A stretch of 64,000 bases of DNA from Kondoa malvinella (taxonomy: Eukaryota > Basidiomycota > Agaricostilbomycetes > Agaricostilbales > Kondoaceae), in NCBI GenBank assembly GCA_039545315.1, contig BCIM01000001.1, forward strand, positions 1,702,943 through 1,766,942. Reading direction: 5' to 3'. Positions 60,544-64,000 of this stretch are shown one piece after another. The first letter of the stretch is position 1; the number at the start of each line of letters is the position of its first letter. A model generated the notes under the pieces. That model made no database searches and was not told where the DNA came from. It worked only from the letters and a program-made list of their open reading frames with translations. The translations under genes were made by a program, and so were the position numbers.

Positions 60544-62414
60544 TCAACAAGCTGCGCCGAGTCCTGGTGGAAAGCGAAGGTCTGGCTGAGCCGGGACGAA
60601 GGTGCTAGTCGAGGAGGTAGACAAAATTGAAGCGGTGCTGCCAGAACGATGATGTTTTTGGAAATACTCCGATAGCGGCTGCAAGCGTTGATGAGTCAAG
60701 TCGTTTTGAGGCTGATATGCGAGCGGCGGAGCATATGATGGGTGCATTGTAGGAAAGGCCTGCTCGTGTAATGGGTACTGATTTGTAGGCGGGGTGAAAA
60801 CTCGATCAAGATGAGCTTCGAAACCTGCTAGACTGCCTGATGGAGTTTGATGATATGCAGGCATCTCTTGTTTGCCATAGTACGCATCATACGCCGCATA
60901 TGAGGGATTCGGGTGAGCAAAATGACCAGGAAATGGTTGTTGATATTGAGGCGCTTGGTTATAGTGATGATGAACATATCTGGGCTGGTCAGGTAAAGCA
61001 GGATAAAAGCTGCTATCGTTGAAGTACGGTTGCCTGTAATTTGCTGAAGGAGGAAGGACGAGGTTGAACTTTTGAGCATCTGCGTTTGGCTGAGAAATGA
61101 GAAAGCCTTCCATAACACCCGGAGAAGCTAAACGTGTGCTTGGATGATGACCTGAACGCTGCGGCAGCAAGAATTGATTTGGTGGTACAGGTGGAAGCAT
61201 ATAATTTTGTTGCGGATGTCCTAGAGATTAATTGATCAGATGGTTGTGATGAGGAGGTGCAAATGACCTGCCCGGATGCATGTGTCGTAAGCCATAAGCC
61301 CAAGGATAGCCAGGCGGCTGAGCATCTTTTGAGCTGTCTCGCCTGATCAGCCAGTTCAGAGAAGACAAGAAGCAATACTGACAAAGCACCGAATCGACCA
61401 TGTGGATCACCGCAGACAGGCATACCGCCAGGACCTGACATTTCAACAGCAGCAACCTCAGCGAGTGCTATCAGGAAAGGCGAGAGGAACGCACCGGTCA
61501 CGTCGCTGGCGAGATAGCCCAACTTTCCATCGTGTACTCGAATGTGAATGTTGTACTCTACAGGCTCGCCTTTGACGAGAGATTTGAAATTCTGTTCGGG
61601 TGCGAATTCCTCAGCTGGTCGCAAACGTAAGGAAGGAAGGCATACCTCTATATTATTGACGCGTTGAATAGCGGTATGATGGACAAAGACTGTCAGCGGA
61701 AGATGAGATCCGTGGGTGGACAGATTTGAGATGAGCTCACCATCATGACCATTGAGCTCTTCCTGGCCAAAGTCATCAACGATGAAGCCGAATCCCTTGT
61801 GCATGTCTGCAAGCAAGAGTCAGCACATGGATCACTGCACTTGAGGGAGAACTCACTGAAGGTTTTTGCTCTGCCAGAGCGGCGCTTGTAAGGGGAATTG
61901 ATAGGCTGAAGAGGCGCTAGTTTGGGAGGAGGCACGATAGGCAAAGGAGAAATTTCGACTTCATTTGAGAATACCGGTTGATAGCTTGGTGCGAATGCGT
62001 TGTTTACTGGCACTGGCTGATAGACAGGTGCGCCAGAGTTATTTGCTTGCCAAGTGTTGACAGTGCGTAAATTGGGCAAGCTGCGGCTCAATGGAAGCGA
62101 CACTGCTTCAAAGTCGAGTGTAGGGTCCGGAATGAGGATCTTGGAAGGTCTGTGCTTGAGCGTAGTAGCTGCACGAGCATGAACGGCCGAGGAAGGCTCC
62201 GCTTTGGGGATCTGGTCAAGTACGGCAGCCTGATCGAGCTGAAACTCGAAAGAGCTGTCTGGTGTAAAGGAAGGGATGCTGTTTATGTCTAGGTTGTTGA
62301 AAAAGGAGGAAGTACCTGAAGAGCTTTCGATGGAGAGGTTCGACAGCTCAAAGGCAAACGAGCTGTCACCGCCATCCTCGCTGCCAGACTCGTAAAGAGT
62401 GTCGAGGGGCATGG
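60544..62414 (-). CDS. Cold-shock-domain (CSD) RNA-binding protein
   Basis: From ATG 62414 (MPLDTLYESGSEDGGDSS) to TGA 60544 in about seven exons. A disordered N-terminal 200 residues lead to PINSPYKRRSGRAKTF and then a CSD: MHKGFGFIVDDFGQEELNGH, DVFVHHTAIQRVNNIE, FKSLVKGEPVEYNIHIRVHD. This has the aromatic RNP1 (GFGFI) and RNP2 (VFVHH) motifs of CSD and LIN28-like proteins. It is followed by a Gly/Pro stretch and a long Pro/Gln/Tyr/His-rich tail (YAAYDAYYGKQEMPAYHQ). The intron at 61221-61271 appears to use a GC donor; if it is not spliced, translation ends at 61228. No zinc knuckles were found. Role: RNA binding, probably mRNA stability or translation; targets unknown. Confidence 0.78.
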
Positions 62415-62719
62415 TGAGAGTGAGAAGGTGGATGCTGGGAGAAAGAGAGGAGCACAAATAGATCAACGCTTTAAAGAAGCCATTGCTCGAAAATTCAAAA
62501 CAAAGGTGAGATCTTCCCACAACAAAATTTTGGAAGAGCGGCTATGCAGCGCTCTGGTGAGGACCTCTCACAGATATCAGCATCCGCAGTGCCTTGTTGT
62601 AAGTCAGATATCGCGTATTGTTGGCTGTCCTGCAGCAAAGATGCACTGCTCTTGAGAGATGGCGCAATGCTCTTGGAGAGCGCCGCATACTATCGACATC
62701 CTCGCTGCGAGCATTGACG
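62415..62719. other. Divergent promoter region of the CSD (-) and SET (+) genes
   Basis: These 305 bases lie between divergent starts, with no further feature recognised. Confidence 0.5.
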
Positions 62720-63643
62720 ATGCGGATCTGCGGGTGCACTGCTGCGCGCGCCGTCTGGACGTCTGCCCTGCTATTCACAGTCGAAGCAGCAGCAGCAGCA
62801 TCAGTCTGGTCACCTCATGTAGAAGTCCGCAACAGTTCTCTGGGAGGACGAGGGCTCTTCGCAACAACGACCTTTTACCCTGGTGACGTGATACTGCTCG
62901 AAGAAGCTACCATCACCATACAAAAGCCAGTCAAGGATGCGTACGACTATCTTAACAAGATTCAGCATGCGTATAGACAGCTCGACGGGCAGCAGAAGGA
63001 AGACGTGCATACTCTAGTCAATAGCAGGCCTGATCATCCAAAGTTGCTGGGCATTGTCGAGGTGTGTACAATGCTGCTTTTGGCTTCATTCACTAAACTT
63101 CTCCGTCTCAGACCAACGCATTCGGCTACGGCTCATCCACCGCATCTGTTGAAGGTCTTTTCGTAAAAGCGGCAACCATCAATCATGCTTGTCAAGGCGC
63201 TGCTACTGCTGCATGGACCATGTTTGCTGCAGACAAAGCACAAGATCCGCCCAAGATTCTGGTCAGCGCAGTGCAGGTGATCAAGCCAGGTTCGGCCATT
63301 CCTCATTTGTCTCCAAATTGGCACTAATGCATTTTGCCAGATGAGGAGGTGAATACTTGAATACAGTATTGGAGCAATTCTGATAGTATGCAGATCTTGC
63401 ACGCATACAACCTCGATCTGTATCCAGCCAATAATGCTTACTATGGGTCGTGTACAGCCGATCGAAAGTGAGCATGATCAATCTCCGACAAAGAGGTCCA
63501 CTGAGTGACCAGCAGGGCCAAGTTGTCATCCTTATTCGGCTTTGACTGCCAATGCGATCGATGCACTGGGAAGATTCGGCTCAAGAATTACAAAGAGATG
63601 GGTTGTCAACACCGGACGGTCCGTGAACTGCAAAGTGATCTAT
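62720..63643 (+). CDS. SET-domain protein (SMYD/SET-type lysine methyltransferase-like)
   Basis: ATG 62720 (MRICGCTAARAVWTSALLFT...) begins a hydrophobic leader, followed by the SET core: RGLFATTTFYPGDVILLEEA, then after an intron (GTGTGT donor at about 63062) TNAFGYG, AATINHACQG (the N-H-x-C motif), and ILVSAVQVIKP, and finally the post-SET-like Cys cluster FDCQCDRC near 63540-63565. The stop is TAG near 63641-63643. The exon order is clear, but one junction between 63350 and 63510 does not keep phase under any splice choice that I tried, so the 3' part may hold an indel or an unusual exon. Known role of the family: methylation of histone or non-histone lysines. The signal-like leader would be unusual for a nuclear enzyme. 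Confidence 0.7.
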
Positions 63644-63924
63644 AGGAGCATCAGAGCCACATTCGGTGGCCCTTGGAGTGTGTTACTTGTACCACAGTTT
63701 CCTTTCTCTCCCTCTTCTCCGCACATGCTCCGGGGGGCTGCTCCTGCTGACCTAATTACTGTCTTCATGCTCTATACACTTTTCTGCAGGCCCTGTTTTC
63801 TTGATATCCCTGATTTTAAATCGGAACTCTTGGTTTTTTACTCTCAGTCTTTCGGTGGGCAAGGAAGACATTCGCATCTAGGCTTGCCCTGTCGGACGCG
63901 CTCTCCATCATCATCTTGCGTCCA
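63644..63924. other. Upstream region of copy B of the small duplicated gene
   Basis: About 45 bases (63715-63760) match the region just upstream of copy A (14785-14830) with roughly 85 percent identity; the next 145 bases (63761-63905) have no counterpart there. Otherwise nothing was recognised. Confidence 0.6.
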
Positions 63925-64000
63925 ATGACAAGAGACTTTGGCTCGCGCTATGAAGCTGGCACTTTAAAAGCGTCATCTACGCTGCCTCTTTACAGAAGTC
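63906..64000 (+). repeat. 95-nt perfect inverted match to 14687-14781 (copy B)
   Basis: This is the inverted partner of the repeat at 14687-14781, cut by the window end; the duplication may continue further. Confidence 0.95.
63925..63997 (+). CDS. First exon of copy B of the small duplicated gene (3' truncated by window end)
   Basis: The ATG at 63925 begins the same 24-residue exon (MTRDFGSRYEAGTLKASS...) as copy A at 14762-14690, identical in every base, ending at the same phase-1 GT donor (63998). The remaining exons lie beyond the window. The base at the position of copy A's N (14722) reads T here. The family is unknown. Confidence 0.5.

Overview
The window reads as nuclear DNA of an intron-rich, compact fungal genome, most consistent with Basidiomycota. 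The base for this: nearly every gene is cut by many short introns (about 40-65 nt, GT..AG, CTNA-type branch sites), intergenic gaps are short, and the protein set is fungal (hybrid histidine kinase, Skn7-type HSF/receiver regulator, pyruvate decarboxylase, Ppc89-like spindle pole protein, GPI-anchored cell-surface protein). The class or order cannot be fixed from the sequence alone. All calls rest on reading the translations, splice junctions and motifs by eye; no database search was run.

Layout. 0-7.7 kb: the 3' end of a probable tRNA ligase (+), an unidentified polytopic membrane protein (-), a hybrid histidine kinase (-) and KIN17 (-). 7.8-8.8 kb: coding-like debris that could not be assembled. 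9.1-11.6 kb: a pyruvate decarboxylase gene with 15 introns (+). 11.6-15.2 kb: a gene-poor island holding a tRNA-Asp gene (-), a decayed partial cyclin B copy (+) and a small duplicated gene (-); all nine ambiguous bases (N) of the window lie here. 15.2-32.0 kb: a minus-strand block with a WRN-type 3'-5' exonuclease, B-type cyclin, glycogen synthase, an arrestin-related adaptor, BolA, SRP40/Nopp140 and SKN7. 32.8-33.5 kb: a small GPI-anchored secreted protein (+). 33.7-35.7 kb: divergent OST3/6 (-) and eIF1A (+), with start codons 58 bp apart. 36.5-60.4 kb: a plus-strand block with a C2H2 regulator, the giant midasin gene MDN1/REA1 (16 kb), a Ppc89/Cep57-like protein and the ERAD ligase HRD1. 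60.5-64.0 kb: a cold-shock-domain protein (-), a SET-domain protein (+) and the first exon of the second copy of the small 14.4-kb gene (+).

Functional themes. Two phosphorelay components (histidine kinase and SKN7) lie in the window, but 23 kb apart. SRP40 and midasin both serve ribosome or snoRNP biogenesis, OST3/6 and HRD1 serve the ER, and glycogen synthase and pyruvate decarboxylase serve carbon metabolism. None of this looks like a cluster.

The most unusual observation is the tRNA-Asp(GUC) gene at 12730-12864. Besides a 10-nt intron at the canonical 37/38 position, it carries a 53-nt insertion at the T-stem/T-loop junction that starts GTATGT and ends CAG, exactly like a spliceosomal intron of this genome. 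With both inserts removed, the 72-nt tRNA folds perfectly and has every AspRS identity element known from yeast. Other observations of interest are 6-, 9- and 12-nt coding exons, a candidate GC-AG intron, and an inverted, intron-retaining partial duplication of cyclin B.
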